This document shows, piece by piece, positions 46,371 through 53,902 of a DNA stretch of 64,000 nucleotides. The translations under genes and the position numbers were made by a program. Positions within the stretch are counted from its first letter, which is position 1. Each line of letters opens with the position of its first letter. This DNA comes from Ignavibacteriota bacterium. GTDB lineage: Bacteria; Bacteroidota; Ignavibacteria; Ignavibacteriales; Melioribacteraceae. The notes under the pieces were generated by a model that was not told where the DNA came from, ran no database searches, and was given only the letters and a program-made list of their open reading frames with translations. The stretch spans positions 221,018 through 285,017 of the forward strand of contig JABFGH010000003.1 in assembly GCA_013112585.1 (NCBI GenBank), given 5' to 3'.

Positions 46371-47012
46371 ATGTTTACAGGATTAATTGAAGAAATAGGA
46401 AAGATCAGCACGGTAACACAAATTGCCGGCGGCAAACGTCTAAAAATTGAAGCATCAAAAATTTTGGATGATCTTAAAATTGATGACTCTGTTGCGATAA
46501 ATGGTGTTTGCTTAACGGCTGTAGAAATTGATGCAGATGGATTTTGGGCTGAAGCTGTTGGTGCTACTCTTGAAAAAACTACACTTGCAAAAGTTTATCA
46601 AAGCCGCACAGTTAATTTAGAAAGAGCAGTCAGATTATCAGACAGACTTGGCGGTCATTTAGTGCAAGGTCATGTAAATGGAATTGGAACGATAACTAAT
46701 ATTACTAAACTTGGTGAAAATTATTTTGTCGAGATCAACGTTCCCGAGAATCTTCAAAAATATTTAATTGATGAAGGCTCAATTGCAGTTGACGGAATAA
46801 GTTTAACAATTGCATCATTAAAAAATTCTACGGTTGGATTATCAATTATTCCACATACCTGGAATAACACAAATTTGGTAAAGAGATCGGTGGGGGATAA
46901 AGTAAACATTGAAACTGATGTAATAGCAAAGTACATTGAAAAATTAATTAGCAGTAAAGAAAATTCTAATGATAAATTTTCGGAAGAGTGGTTCAAAAAA
47001 ATAGGTTATTAA
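46371..47012 (+). CDS. ribE: riboflavin synthase, alpha chain
   Basis: 213 residues made of two lumazine-binding repeats: '[15 protein letters not shown]...[13 protein letters not shown]' and '[14 protein letters not shown]...[13 protein letters not shown]'. It dismutates two lumazines into riboflavin and the pyrimidine precursor. I found no FMN riboswitch in the 52-bp gap before it. The stop is one base before the ribBA ATG. Confidence 0.95.
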   Translation: MFTGLIEEIGKISTVTQIAGGKRLKIEASKILDDLKIDDSVAINGVCLTAVEIDADGFWAEAVGATLEKTTLAKVYQSRTVNLERAVRLSDRLGGHLVQGHVNGIGTITNITKLGENYFVEINVPENLQKYLIDEGSIAVDGISLTIASLKNSTVGLSIIPHTWNNTNLVKRSVGDKVNIETDVIAKYIEKLISSKENSNDKFSEEWFKKIGY

Positions 47013-47013
47013 A

Positions 47014-48270
47014 ATGAGTAAGATAAACTCCGCCAATGCGGAAGGAAAATTCAATACGATAGAAGATGCCTTAGAGGATATTAAGAACGGCAAAATGGTA
47101 ATTGTTATTGATGATGAGGATAGGGAAAACGAAGGCGATATAATTATGGCAGCGGAGTTAATAACTCCCGAAGATGTAAATTTTATTACACGGGAAGCAC
47201 GCGGAATGCTCTGCGCTCCTATTACTCAAGACAGGGCTAGAGAATTAAATCTTGATTACATGGTTGATGAAAATACCGCACTTCATGAAACTCCTTTTAC
47301 CGTAACAGTAGATTATAAATTCGGAACCACAACAGGTATCTCGGCATTTGATAGAGCAAAAACCATTCGCGCTCTTGTGGATGAAAAATCGAAAGCGGAA
47401 TACTTTGCACGTCCCGGTCACATCTTTCCATTGATCGGCAAGAAGGGAGCGGTTCTGAAAAGAGCAGGACACACTGAAGCGGCGATTGACCTTGCCAGGC
47501 TTGCGGGATTAAAGCCAGCCGGAGTTCTTTGTGAAATTATGCACGAAGACGGAAGCATGGCACGAGTACCGGAGTTGATGGATTTTTCAAAAAAGCATGA
47601 CATGAAAATCATCACCATTGCCGATCTAATTGAGTACCGCCGCAAACGAGAAAAACTTGTTAAATGCAAAGTGGTTGTCGATCTGCCCTCTGAGCATGGC
47701 GATTTTAAATTACATCTTTATGAAAATCTTCTTGAGCCAAGTGATAACTCGATTGCGCTGGTAAAGGGTGATGTCCATTCTGATGAGCCGGTGCTTGTTC
47801 GTGTTCACTCTGAATGTTTGACAGGTGATGTGTTCGGTTCTAAACGCTGCGATTGCGGAGATCAGCTTGCAAGTGCAATGCAGATGGTCGAAGAGGAAGG
47901 ACGAGGTGTTGTGCTTTATATGAGACAGGAGGGACGCGGAATTGGTTTAGTAAACAAACTGCTTGCGTACGGACTTCAGGAAGAAGGTAAAGATACCGTT
48001 GAAGCAAATGAGGAGCTTGGTTTTAAACCGGACTTGAGAGATTACGGAATCGGTGCTCAAATATTAAAAGATCTCGGACTTCAAAAAATTAAATTGCTTA
48101 CAAATAATCCCTTAAAAATTATTGGGCTTGAAGGTTATGATCTTGAGATAGTTGAAAGAGTTCCGATTGAGGTTAGTCCGAATGAAGTAAATGAAAATTA
48201 CATGCGTACCAAAAAAGAAAAAATGGGTCATCTATTTAATATTGATAAAAAGAATTTACAGGAGATATAA
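47014..48270 (+). CDS. ribBA: bifunctional 3,4-dihydroxy-2-butanone-4-phosphate synthase / GTP cyclohydrolase II
   Basis: 418 residues. The DHBP synthase half (1-210) has '[20 protein letters not shown]', '[20 protein letters not shown]' and '[14 protein letters not shown]'. The GTP cyclohydrolase II half has the zinc motif '[18 protein letters not shown]' and '[20 protein letters not shown]'. Together they make both precursors of riboflavin. It shares a base with the ribH start. Confidence 0.97.
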   Translation: MSKINSANAEGKFNTIEDALEDIKNGKMVIVIDDEDRENEGDIIMAAELITPEDVNFITREARGMLCAPITQDRARELNLDYMVDENTALHETPFTVTVDYKFGTTTGISAFDRAKTIRALVDEKSKAEYFARPGHIFPLIGKKGAVLKRAGHTEAAIDLARLAGLKPAGVLCEIMHEDGSMARVPELMDFSKKHDMKIITIADLIEYRRKREKLVKCKVVVDLPSEHGDFKLHLYENLLEPSDNSIALVKGDVHSDEPVLVRVHSECLTGDVFGSKRCDCGDQLASAMQMVEEEGRGVVLYMRQEGRGIGLVNKLLAYGLQEEGKDTVEANEELGFKPDLRDYGIGAQILKDLGLQKIKLLTNNPLKIIGLEGYDLEIVERVPIEVSPNEVNENYMRTKKEKMGHLFNIDKKNLQEI

Positions 48271-48734
48271 TGCCGAAAATTATTAATGGTCACTTATCAG
48301 CAAAGGGTAAAAAATTCGGAGTGGTAGTTGGGAGGTTCAACGAATTTATTTCCAACAAATTATTAGGCGGCGCAGTTGACTGCATCGTTAGAAACGACGG
48401 AAGCGAAGATGATGTAACTGTCGCATGGGTTCCCGGCTCTTATGAGATTCCTTTGATAGCCAAGAAGATGGCGGAATCAAAAAAATATGATGCGGTAATT
48501 TGTCTTGGTGCTGTTATCCGCGGTGCAACTCCTCACTTTGATTACATTGCTGCGGAAGTTTCAAAAGGCGTTGCTCATGTTGGATTGGAAACAGGAGTCC
48601 CGGTTATCTTTGGAGTAATCACATCCGATACAATTGAGCAGGCGATCGAAAGAGCGGGAACAAAATCCGGCAATAAAGGCTGGGATGCTGCACAAACCGC
48701 TATTGAAATGGTTGACTTAATAGGAAAGCTTTAA
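48270..48734 (+). CDS. ribH: 6,7-dimethyl-8-ribityllumazine synthase
   Basis: 154 residues. '[20 protein letters not shown]', '[17 protein letters not shown]' and '[20 protein letters not shown]' (with the catalytic His) are the conserved elements. It condenses the ribityl pyrimidine with DHBP to lumazine, the substrate of RibE. It is the last gene of the rib operon and is followed by a strong hairpin. Confidence 0.96.
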   Translation: MPKIINGHLSAKGKKFGVVVGRFNEFISNKLLGGAVDCIVRNDGSEDDVTVAWVPGSYEIPLIAKKMAESKKYDAVICLGAVIRGATPHFDYIAAEVSKGVAHVGLETGVPVIFGVITSDTIEQAIERAGTKSGNKGWDAAQTAIEMVDLIGKL

Positions 48735-48771
48735 AATCTTTTCTTTGTGTCCTTTGCGTAAGTTTTTCTTA

Positions 48772-48836
48772 GCGTTCTTTGCGTTTAAGGCTTTTTTCCT
48801 AACCGCAAAGGGCTCAAAGCAAATCGCAAAGAACGC
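48772..48836. terminator. long inverted repeat between convergent ribH and gatB
   Basis: A perfect 12-bp inverted pair GCGTTCTTTGCG (48772-48783) and CGCAAAGAACGC (48825-48836), with further CTTTGCG/CGCAAAG copies inside and outside. It fills the whole gap between the two converging genes. It probably acts as a bidirectional terminator, although no classic T-run follows the stem. Confidence 0.6.
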
Positions 48837-48846
48837 AAAGAAAGAA

Positions 48847-50289
48847 CTACCGTCGTCCTTCCAGCTTTTTCCTCAATATCTGGTTTACCGCTCCGGGATT
48901 GGCTTTTCCTTTGCTCTCTCTCATTACTTGTCCTACTAAAAATCCAATTACCTTTTCCTTACCGCCAAGATACTCCTGAACTTGTGCTTCGTTTTTTTCT
49001 AATACAGAATCAACAATTCCCTCAATTGCAGATGTGTCAGTAATTTGAACGAGATTTTTTTCTTTAACAATTGTTTCAGGTGATTTGCCGGTTTCAACCA
49101 AATCAGGAAAGATACTCTTTGCAATGTTTCCACTTATTGTTCCTTCGTCTATCAAGTTTATTAATTCCGCAATTAAATTTGGCTCAATAGGAAATTCCTC
49201 AATTGAGATTTTCATTTCTTTTAGAGTGCTCAAAGTATCACCCATTAACCAGTTACTTGCGGCTTTGTAATTTTTTGTTCCGGTTAAAATATTTTCATAA
49301 TAGTCTGCAAGTTCTTTTGTACTTGTTAATATCTCAGCGTCGTATTCCGGTAAAGAAAAATCATTAATGAATCTTTGCTTGCGAGCGGTTGGCAGCTCGG
49401 GCAGTTTGTTTTTAAGTGCAGTCATCCATTCATCATTAACCTCAACGGGCATTAAATCGGGATCAGGAAAATATCTGTAATCATGCGACTCTTCCTTTCC
49501 GCGCATTGGGTATGCTTCATTCAAGTCGGCATTCCAAAGCATTGTCTGCTGAACTACTTGTTCGCCATTTTTCACCAAATCAATTTGGCGGTCAATTTCA
49601 AATTGTATTGCGCGCTCAACATTTCGGAATGAGTTCATGTTTTTTACTTCGGTGCGTGTTCCTAATTTTGTCTCTCCAGCTTCACGGATCGAAATATTCG
49701 CATCACAACGGAGAGAGCCTTCTTCCATATTACCGTCGCAAATATTTAAGTAAGTTAAAATTTGTTTCAGCTTGGATAAATATAAGTAAGCCTCTTCGGG
49801 TGTTCGTATATCCGGTTCACTAACAATTTCAATCAGCGGAACCCCGCATCTATTTACATCAACCAAAGTATCATCCCCTTGATCATGAATAGACTTGCCC
49901 GCATCCTCTTCCATGTGAATTCGTGTGATGCCGATATCTTTATTCATTCCGGCGGCAGTTGTGATGTTTATTTTTCCAAATTCACAAATGGGTTTTTCGA
50001 ATTGAGAAATTTGGTAGCCTTTCGGCAGATCGGGGTAAAAATAATTTTTGCGTGCAAAGATTGAGCTTGAATTAATTTTGCATTCAGTCGCTAAGCCCAT
50101 CATCACGGAATACTCAACCACCTTTTTGTTGAGCACTGGCAGTACGCCGGGGTGACCCAAACAAATTGGACAAACATTTGTGTTTGGCGGATTCCCGAAA
50201 TTTGTTGAACAACCGCAAAATATTTTTGTATCAGTTGATAATTGCGCGTGTACTTCTAAACCAATAACTGCTTCGTAATTTGAACTCAT
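48847..50289 (-). CDS. gatB: aspartyl/glutamyl-tRNA amidotransferase subunit B
   Basis: 480 residues from the ATG at 50289. The frame is open for 40 more codons upstream, but these lack family similarity. 'YEAVIGLEVHAQLSTDTKIF' is the N-terminal signature with 'CGCSTNFGNPPNTNVCPICL' (zinc Cys). 'RCGVPLIEIVSEPDIRTPEE' and 'AYPMRGKEESHDYRYFPDPD' are core motifs, and the GatB/YqeY tail ends 'GKANPGAVNQILRKKL'. It converts misacylated Glu-tRNAGln to Gln-tRNAGln with GatA and GatC, which are not nearby. Confidence 0.96.
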   Translation of the reverse strand: MSSNYEAVIGLEVHAQLSTDTKIFCGCSTNFGNPPNTNVCPICLGHPGVLPVLNKKVVEYSVMMGLATECKINSSSIFARKNYFYPDLPKGYQISQFEKPICEFGKINITTAAGMNKDIGITRIHMEEDAGKSIHDQGDDTLVDVNRCGVPLIEIVSEPDIRTPEEAYLYLSKLKQILTYLNICDGNMEEGSLRCDANISIREAGETKLGTRTEVKNMNSFRNVERAIQFEIDRQIDLVKNGEQVVQQTMLWNADLNEAYPMRGKEESHDYRYFPDPDLMPVEVNDEWMTALKNKLPELPTARKQRFINDFSLPEYDAEILTSTKELADYYENILTGTKNYKAASNWLMGDTLSTLKEMKISIEEFPIEPNLIAELINLIDEGTISGNIAKSIFPDLVETGKSPETIVKEKNLVQITDTSAIEGIVDSVLEKNEAQVQEYLGGKEKVIGFLVGQVMRESKGKANPGAVNQILRKKLEGRR

Positions 50290-50424
50290 AACCAAAATGG
50301 AATAATTATTAAAATTAAAAGATAAAATGTACGGAAAAATGGAGGAAGAAGATTGGCAGAAAAGACGCAAATGATTTAGTTTTAATTTTGATGGTACATA
50401 ATTGTTCAATTTAATTTCACTTTT

Positions 50425-50739
50425 TTACCCAATTGAAATATTTAGATTTTTCCCAAGTCCAATTTCAATGAGTTTATAAAAGGTTGAAATCTGTATGTCA
50501 CTCTGTCCTCTTTCAATTCTAGAGATATAACTTTTTTTTGTGCCGGTTCTTTCTGCGAGTTGTTCCTGAGTTATCTTAGCCTCAGTTCTGGCTTCTTTCA
50601 ACATTACGCCTAATCTGAAAGCGAGTGAATCAGCATCATATTTATCTCTACTTGCTGTTCCTTTTTTCCCGTACTTTTGCTTAAGCAGGTCCTCAAAATT
50701 TGTAACATTTTTCATTTTATTTTTCTCCGTATTTTTCAA
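50425..50739 (-). CDS. XRE-family HTH antitoxin
   Basis: 104 residues. The C-terminal 65 residues are a classic HTH_3: 'RLGVMLKEARTEAKITQEQL', 'AERTGTKKSYISRIERGQSD'. The N-terminal part carries a Lys-rich helix that probably wraps the toxin. It overlaps the upstream toxin gene by 23 bp, giving a toxin-first operon. It probably autoregulates the promoter upstream of 51061. Confidence 0.88.
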   Translation of the reverse strand: MKNTEKNKMKNVTNFEDLLKQKYGKKGTASRDKYDADSLAFRLGVMLKEARTEAKITQEQLAERTGTKKSYISRIERGQSDIQISTFYKLIEIGLGKNLNISIG

Positions 50740-51061
50740 CTAGATATTGCTTTTTCAATTTTTCAGCCAATTTGATTTCTTTTCGGGGAGTTTTTTGAGA
50801 TTTCTTTAAAAAACAATTAGTCAAAACAACCAAATCGGTTTTATCAAGAAAGCAAAGAATTCTAATACTCTTAAAAGTTGTTATTACACGAATTTCAAAA
50901 ATTCCTTCGCTATTTTCAATGTATTTAAAGAACTTAATTGGTACATGATTTTCAAATCGAACTAGGTCAAGAACATATTCAATTTTTAGCTGAGTCTTAT
51001 TGTCTTGTTTTTTGTAAAATTCGATGAAATAATTTTTGTACGCAATTATTTTTCTTACCAT
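50717..51061 (-). CDS. RelE/HigB-like (Gp49-type) toxin
   Basis: 114 residues. 'YFIEFYKKQDNKTQLKIEYV' and 'FKYIENSEGIFEIRVITTFK' followed by 'SIRILCFLDKTDLVVLTNCF' and 'KKSQKTPRKEIKLAEKLKKQ' form the RelE/Gp49 fold pattern, ending in the typical A-x-x-x-K-x-x-Y tail. Such toxins cleave ribosome-bound mRNA. The pair is unrelated in sequence to higBA at 23074. It lies between gatB and the nested mobile elements. Confidence 0.85.
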   Translation of the reverse strand: MVRKIIAYKNYFIEFYKKQDNKTQLKIEYVLDLVRFENHVPIKFFKYIENSEGIFEIRVITTFKSIRILCFLDKTDLVVLTNCFLKKSQKTPRKEIKLAEKLKKQYLVEKYGEK

Positions 51062-51312
51062 AGGTAAAGTTAACTAATTAGTAAACTACTTTCAACAGGT
51101 ATTAGCCGCATCATTTGATCGATGTATGTGTACTTCTAATCAAAAAACTGCTTCATAATTTAACTCATATTTCAGATGGATTAATGATCAAATTTTAGTA
51201 AGATATGTAATAAAAATCAGGGAAGGAAATTCCGGTTTAACTTATAGTATAAAAAGATTATAGACCTTGATATTAATGAACAAAGTTTTAGAAGCGTTTG
51301 AATATCATATGT

Positions 51313-51372
51313 TTTGTCATTGCAAATCCGTCATCCGTCAGCTGACGGAGACGGATGCGGCATTCTTTCACT
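51313..51372. repeat. truncated palindromic repeat interrupted by the IS3 element
   Basis: The segment begins TTTTGTCATTGCAAATCCG and contains the palindrome CCGTCAGCTGACGG at 51335-51348. It matches the left half of the repeat at 43024 but lacks the closing AATGACA arm: the sequence changes to IS DNA at 51373. The missing half would lie beyond the window's right edge. The 311-bp gap 51062-51372 holds nothing else I can name. Confidence 0.6.
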
Positions 51373-51445
51373 TGAAGCGTCCTGAAAAAGGTTGACTCTT
51401 TTTTAAGTTATTTTGTAATCTAAACATACTCAAGATTATTGTTTT

Positions 51446-51477
51446 ATTCTATCCATCAGCTAGCTGATGGATAGAAT
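51446..51477. other. perfect 32-bp palindrome containing the orfB stop
   Basis: Two 16-bp halves, ATTCTATCCATCAGCT and its complement, with the orfB stop codon inside (51449-51451). On the plus strand it is followed by eight T residues, so it would terminate transcription entering the IS from its left flank. This fits the known habit of ISs to block impinging transcription. Confidence 0.7.
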
Positions 51478-51965
51478 TTTTTTTGCTATAATAATTTTTC
51501 CACATTCTTTTTAATTCCCCATTTAGCTGATAAGCTTTTGACGGTGTAAGCATTTCTATACTTCGATGAGGTCGCTTATCATTATAAAATTTTACCCATT
51601 GCTTTATCTTCTCTTTTCCTTCGGTTATATTTCTAAAACTCAGATACCGATCTTCTGTAAATTCTTCCTTTATTGTTCTATTTATTCTTTCTGCTATTGG
51701 GTTTTCTAATGGGTCTCCATTTTCTGTCATACTTATAAACATCTCATTTTTCTTTAATAATTTTATGTACTGATGACTGCAGTACTGTATTCCTCTGTCT
51801 GAATGATGGATACAATCTTTTATCGAAGTCATATTTTTTAATGCTATCTTTAATGCCTTTACTGCCGAAGATGCTTTCAAATCTTCACTTAATGTGTAGC
51901 CTAATATCTTGCGTGAATACATATCTGTTATTAAATACAAATAACTAAAATTCTCTGTTTCTCGA
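51449..51965 (-). pseudogene. IS3 transposase orfB, 3' part (interrupted)
   Basis: This is the C-terminal part of OrfB, from 'ETENFSYLYLITDMYSRKIL' to the stop. It carries the second catalytic Asp in 'IHHSDRGIQYCSHQY' and the Glu in 'NPIAERINRTIKEEF'. Codons upstream of 51965 in this frame are Mu-element end DNA, so the apparent ATG at 52057 is not a natural start. Joining to the 63166-63529 part, with one CTCGA copy removed, gives an intact 291-residue protein. Confidence 0.9.
51961..51965. repeat. left target-site duplication CTCGA
   Basis: CTCGA flanks the left end of the Mu-like element and is repeated at 63166-63170. The bases on either side differ between the copies, so the duplication is exactly 5 bp, the length known for Mu transposition. 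Confidence 0.93.
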
Positions 51966-52130
51966 TATAATACTTTGTGAAGTTTGACACTTTTTAGAAT
52001 ATTGAGAATATTTGATAATCGACTATAAAATAAGGAGTTAGAGCGATTTAAGGGCAATTTAATGGTTTGGCACTTTTTTCAAAAACTACTACATTTTTTC
52101 AATTTTTGCAGATGGTTTGGCACAGATTTA
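51966..52130. other. left end with repeated transposase-binding-site candidates
   Basis: The terminus reads TATAATACTTTGTG. Three related boxes follow in the same orientation: TTTGACAC at 51983-51990, then ATGGTTTGGCAC at 52062-52073 and again at 52112-52123, the last two exactly 50 bp apart. They match, inverted, the boxes at the right end. This multi-site design resembles the L1-L3 attachment sites of Mu. Confidence 0.75.
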
Positions 52131-52166
52131 ATTGCCGTTAAATGCGTTTTAATTACTGTTTAAAAG

Positions 52167-52796
52167 CTATTTTTTACTTGGCTGCTTAATTAATTCTTTT
52201 GTGTCTGCCCGGGCGGAAATTATATCATCAAGCATTTTATTTATTATTGGTACTGCCTCCGGAGCTTGGCGGAATTTCAATAAAAATTCCTTTTCAACTG
52301 GACTTGGTTCATAAGTACTATTGCTTATTTCTTTATAAGGTGGATCCTCACCGGTGAGAAGCCAGTACAGGCTAACATTGCCAATACGTGAAATGTTAAT
52401 AAGGGATTGAAAATCACCAAAGTTGCCATCTTCCCAAGCATTGCATAATGCCTCAGAATACTCAGCGTCTTCAATGTGTAGTATCTGTTTTCCAAATTCT
52501 GCTTTCGTAAAGTTTAGTTCTTTACGAATAGCCTTCACTCGTTCACCAACATCTTTGTTAAACAATTTAAAGCATTTGAACCATGAATCAGAGGTAAGAA
52601 GTTCATAAATATCACAGCCTTGATCTGCAAGCCTGATCAATAGTTCCGGACCCGGAATACTCCTACCACTAAGATACGATGTCTGCATAGATTGCGGCTT
52701 CATCAACAGTGCCCGCGCAAACACGCTATACTTACCGTACTTACTTTTTCCAAATTTTTTAAGCCGTTTACTAATGAGAAGCCGATTTAATTTCAT
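52167..52796 (-). CDS. tandem-HTH repressor-like protein of the Mu-like element
   Basis: 209 residues with two XRE-like helix-turn-helix regions. The first is around 20-70 ('YSVFARALLMKPQSMQTSYL', 'SGRSIPGPELLIRLADQGCD') and the second around 80-145 ('VGERVKAIRKELNFTKAEFG'). Each ends in a similar 'Y-E/W-L-L-T' motif ('IYELLTSD', 'LYWLLTGED'), which suggests internal duplication. It is transcribed away from all other genes of the element, the arrangement of the c repressor in Mu. It probably controls the divergent early promoter. It is not close in sequence to Mu c. Confidence 0.7.
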   Translation of the reverse strand: MKLNRLLISKRLKKFGKSKYGKYSVFARALLMKPQSMQTSYLSGRSIPGPELLIRLADQGCDIYELLTSDSWFKCFKLFNKDVGERVKAIRKELNFTKAEFGKQILHIEDAEYSEALCNAWEDGNFGDFQSLINISRIGNVSLYWLLTGEDPPYKEISNSTYEPSPVEKEFLLKFRQAPEAVPIINKMLDDIISARADTKELIKQPSKK

Positions 52797-52911
52797 ATGT
52801 TTTTGAGTGAATATTTAAAAAATATTTCTTGCATTTAATCTGTTATTGACTTATTATTAAAATGTTGACTGTAAAGATTGTGTATTTATAATAAAATAAG
52901 CAGATAATATA
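52797..52911. promoter_or_regulatory. divergent early promoter/operator region of the Mu-like element
   Basis: The 115-bp gap between the repressor and the first plus-strand gene is very AT-rich. TTGACT at 52865-52870 and TATAAT at 52887-52892 (16-bp spacer) make a plausible promoter towards the transposition genes. A second TTGACT lies 17-18 bp upstream of the first, which could be part of repeated operator sites. Confidence 0.5.
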
Positions 52912-53292
52912 ATGACTAAAGCACAAAAGAACAATTGTAAACGAACACACTGCACAATAAGAATTGAGCAGGATCTCTTAGATGTTATAAGAAAAATAGG
53001 TCGCAATGAGTGCTTGCTCTTATCACCTTTTATGGGCAGACTTATAAATAGCGAACTTCCGATCTATAATTCTATAGGTGGTTCAGCATACCTTCACGAT
53101 TACAAAAAAGAATCAGAACATGCATTCCACGCACTACCCAGCAACATATACTCCATACTAAAGAAAAAAGCTGATGCTGAGGGACGAGCTGTTTCTGCAC
53201 TTGTAAATGCTATGCTTAAAGCTGCTTTAAGGAAACGTGAATCAGCCGTTCCATCCAATAATAACTCCAATTCAAATATAGCACAGCAATGA
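52912..53292 (+). CDS. small RHH-like regulatory protein, first early gene
   Basis: 126 residues. Two segments look like ribbon-helix-helix units: residues 12-48 ('THCTIRIEQDLLDVIRKIGR') and 71-110 ('FHALPSNIYSILKKKADAEG', 'RAVSALVNAMLKAALRK'). The tail is a low-complexity Ser/Asn stretch. Position directly under the early promoter, opposite the repressor, matches the place of ner in Mu, but the fold appears different. A DNA-binding regulatory role is inferred; the family is not recognised. Confidence 0.6.
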   Translation: MTKAQKNNCKRTHCTIRIEQDLLDVIRKIGRNECLLLSPFMGRLINSELPIYNSIGGSAYLHDYKKESEHAFHALPSNIYSILKKKADAEGRAVSALVNAMLKAALRKRESAVPSNNNSNSNIAQQ

Positions 53293-53348
53293 TGAGAAGT
53301 CTATTAAAATTTGCAAATAAGGAACTACAATTTTAAGGAATTACTGTA

Positions 53349-53840
53349 ATGGCAAAATCAACTGAATTAGATTACTTAGAAGAGCTTAAGCAGCTTGAGA
53401 GTGAGCTAGTAAGAAACGATAAAGACCTTTGCAGCATTGATGAATTAGCAAAGATTGTTGCACGTTCCGTATTTACAATCTATAAAGCCTCATCACCTAC
53501 CGAGGATGGAATATTCGGGCTTGAATGGTTAGTGCTGTTCATGAACCGTAAAAATAATTATGACATTTTAGAATTTATTTGCCGTCATACTGATCACCTA
53601 CCGCCTGTAAAAGTACCACGTTTAAGAGCAAAGAAAAATGATGAACAGTGCATATATAAAGAGCTACAAGGCATTTTAAACAATGCATCTATGACCTACT
53701 ATGATTTTATGAACAATCCTCAGAGTACCGATAAATTAAAACAATTGAAGCAAACAATCAGAAAAGCAATAAAGGAGCTACTTTCTGTTGAGAAGCATTC
53801 GGAGAAACTAAACATTGCACAGCTGGAGATGGAGTTGTAA
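53349..53840 (+). CDS. CII/CP76-like phage regulatory protein (tentative)
   Basis: 163 residues. 'SIDELAKIVARSVFTIYKAS' looks like the HTH of phage CII/CP76-type proteins, and 'GLEWLVLFMNRKNNYDILEF' followed by 'ICRHTDHLPPVKVP' resembles the adjoining 'GLEE-L-A-LM...D...L...A...G...P' region of that family. The C-terminal third is a Lys/Leu helix. It has AAGGA upstream and its stop overlaps the start of the 20-codon leader (TAATG). The family call is by pattern only. Confidence 0.5.
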   Translation: MAKSTELDYLEELKQLESELVRNDKDLCSIDELAKIVARSVFTIYKASSPTEDGIFGLEWLVLFMNRKNNYDILEFICRHTDHLPPVKVPRLRAKKNDEQCIYKELQGILNNASMTYYDFMNNPQSTDKLKQLKQTIRKAIKELLSVEKHSEKLNIAQLEMEL

Positions 53841-53902
53841 TGGATAACTACCGGCTAAAAACTATTGAACAGTTTAACTCACATAATGGTCAATTCAAAT
53901 GA
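53840..53902 (+). CDS. 20-residue leader peptide coupled to the transposase gene
   Basis: ATG at 53840 overlaps the preceding stop (TAATG) and has GGAG six bases upstream. The peptide 'MDNYRLKTIEQFNSHNGQFK' ends in TGA at 53900-53902, overlapping the transposase ATG (ATGA). The transposase start has no clear Shine-Dalgarno of its own, so ribosomes may reach it by re-initiation after this leader, which would keep transposase levels tied to translation of the upstream gene. Confidence 0.5.
   Translation: MDNYRLKTIEQFNSHNGQFK

Noticed and set aside
50290..50409. 40-residue N-terminal extension of GatB
   Set aside because: The stretch has no similarity to the family, which starts at 'MSSNYEAVIGLEVH'.
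51449..52057. A complete 202-residue transposase starting at 52057
   Set aside because: Everything upstream of 51965 in that frame is end DNA of the inserted element; the true N-terminal part lies at 63166-63529.
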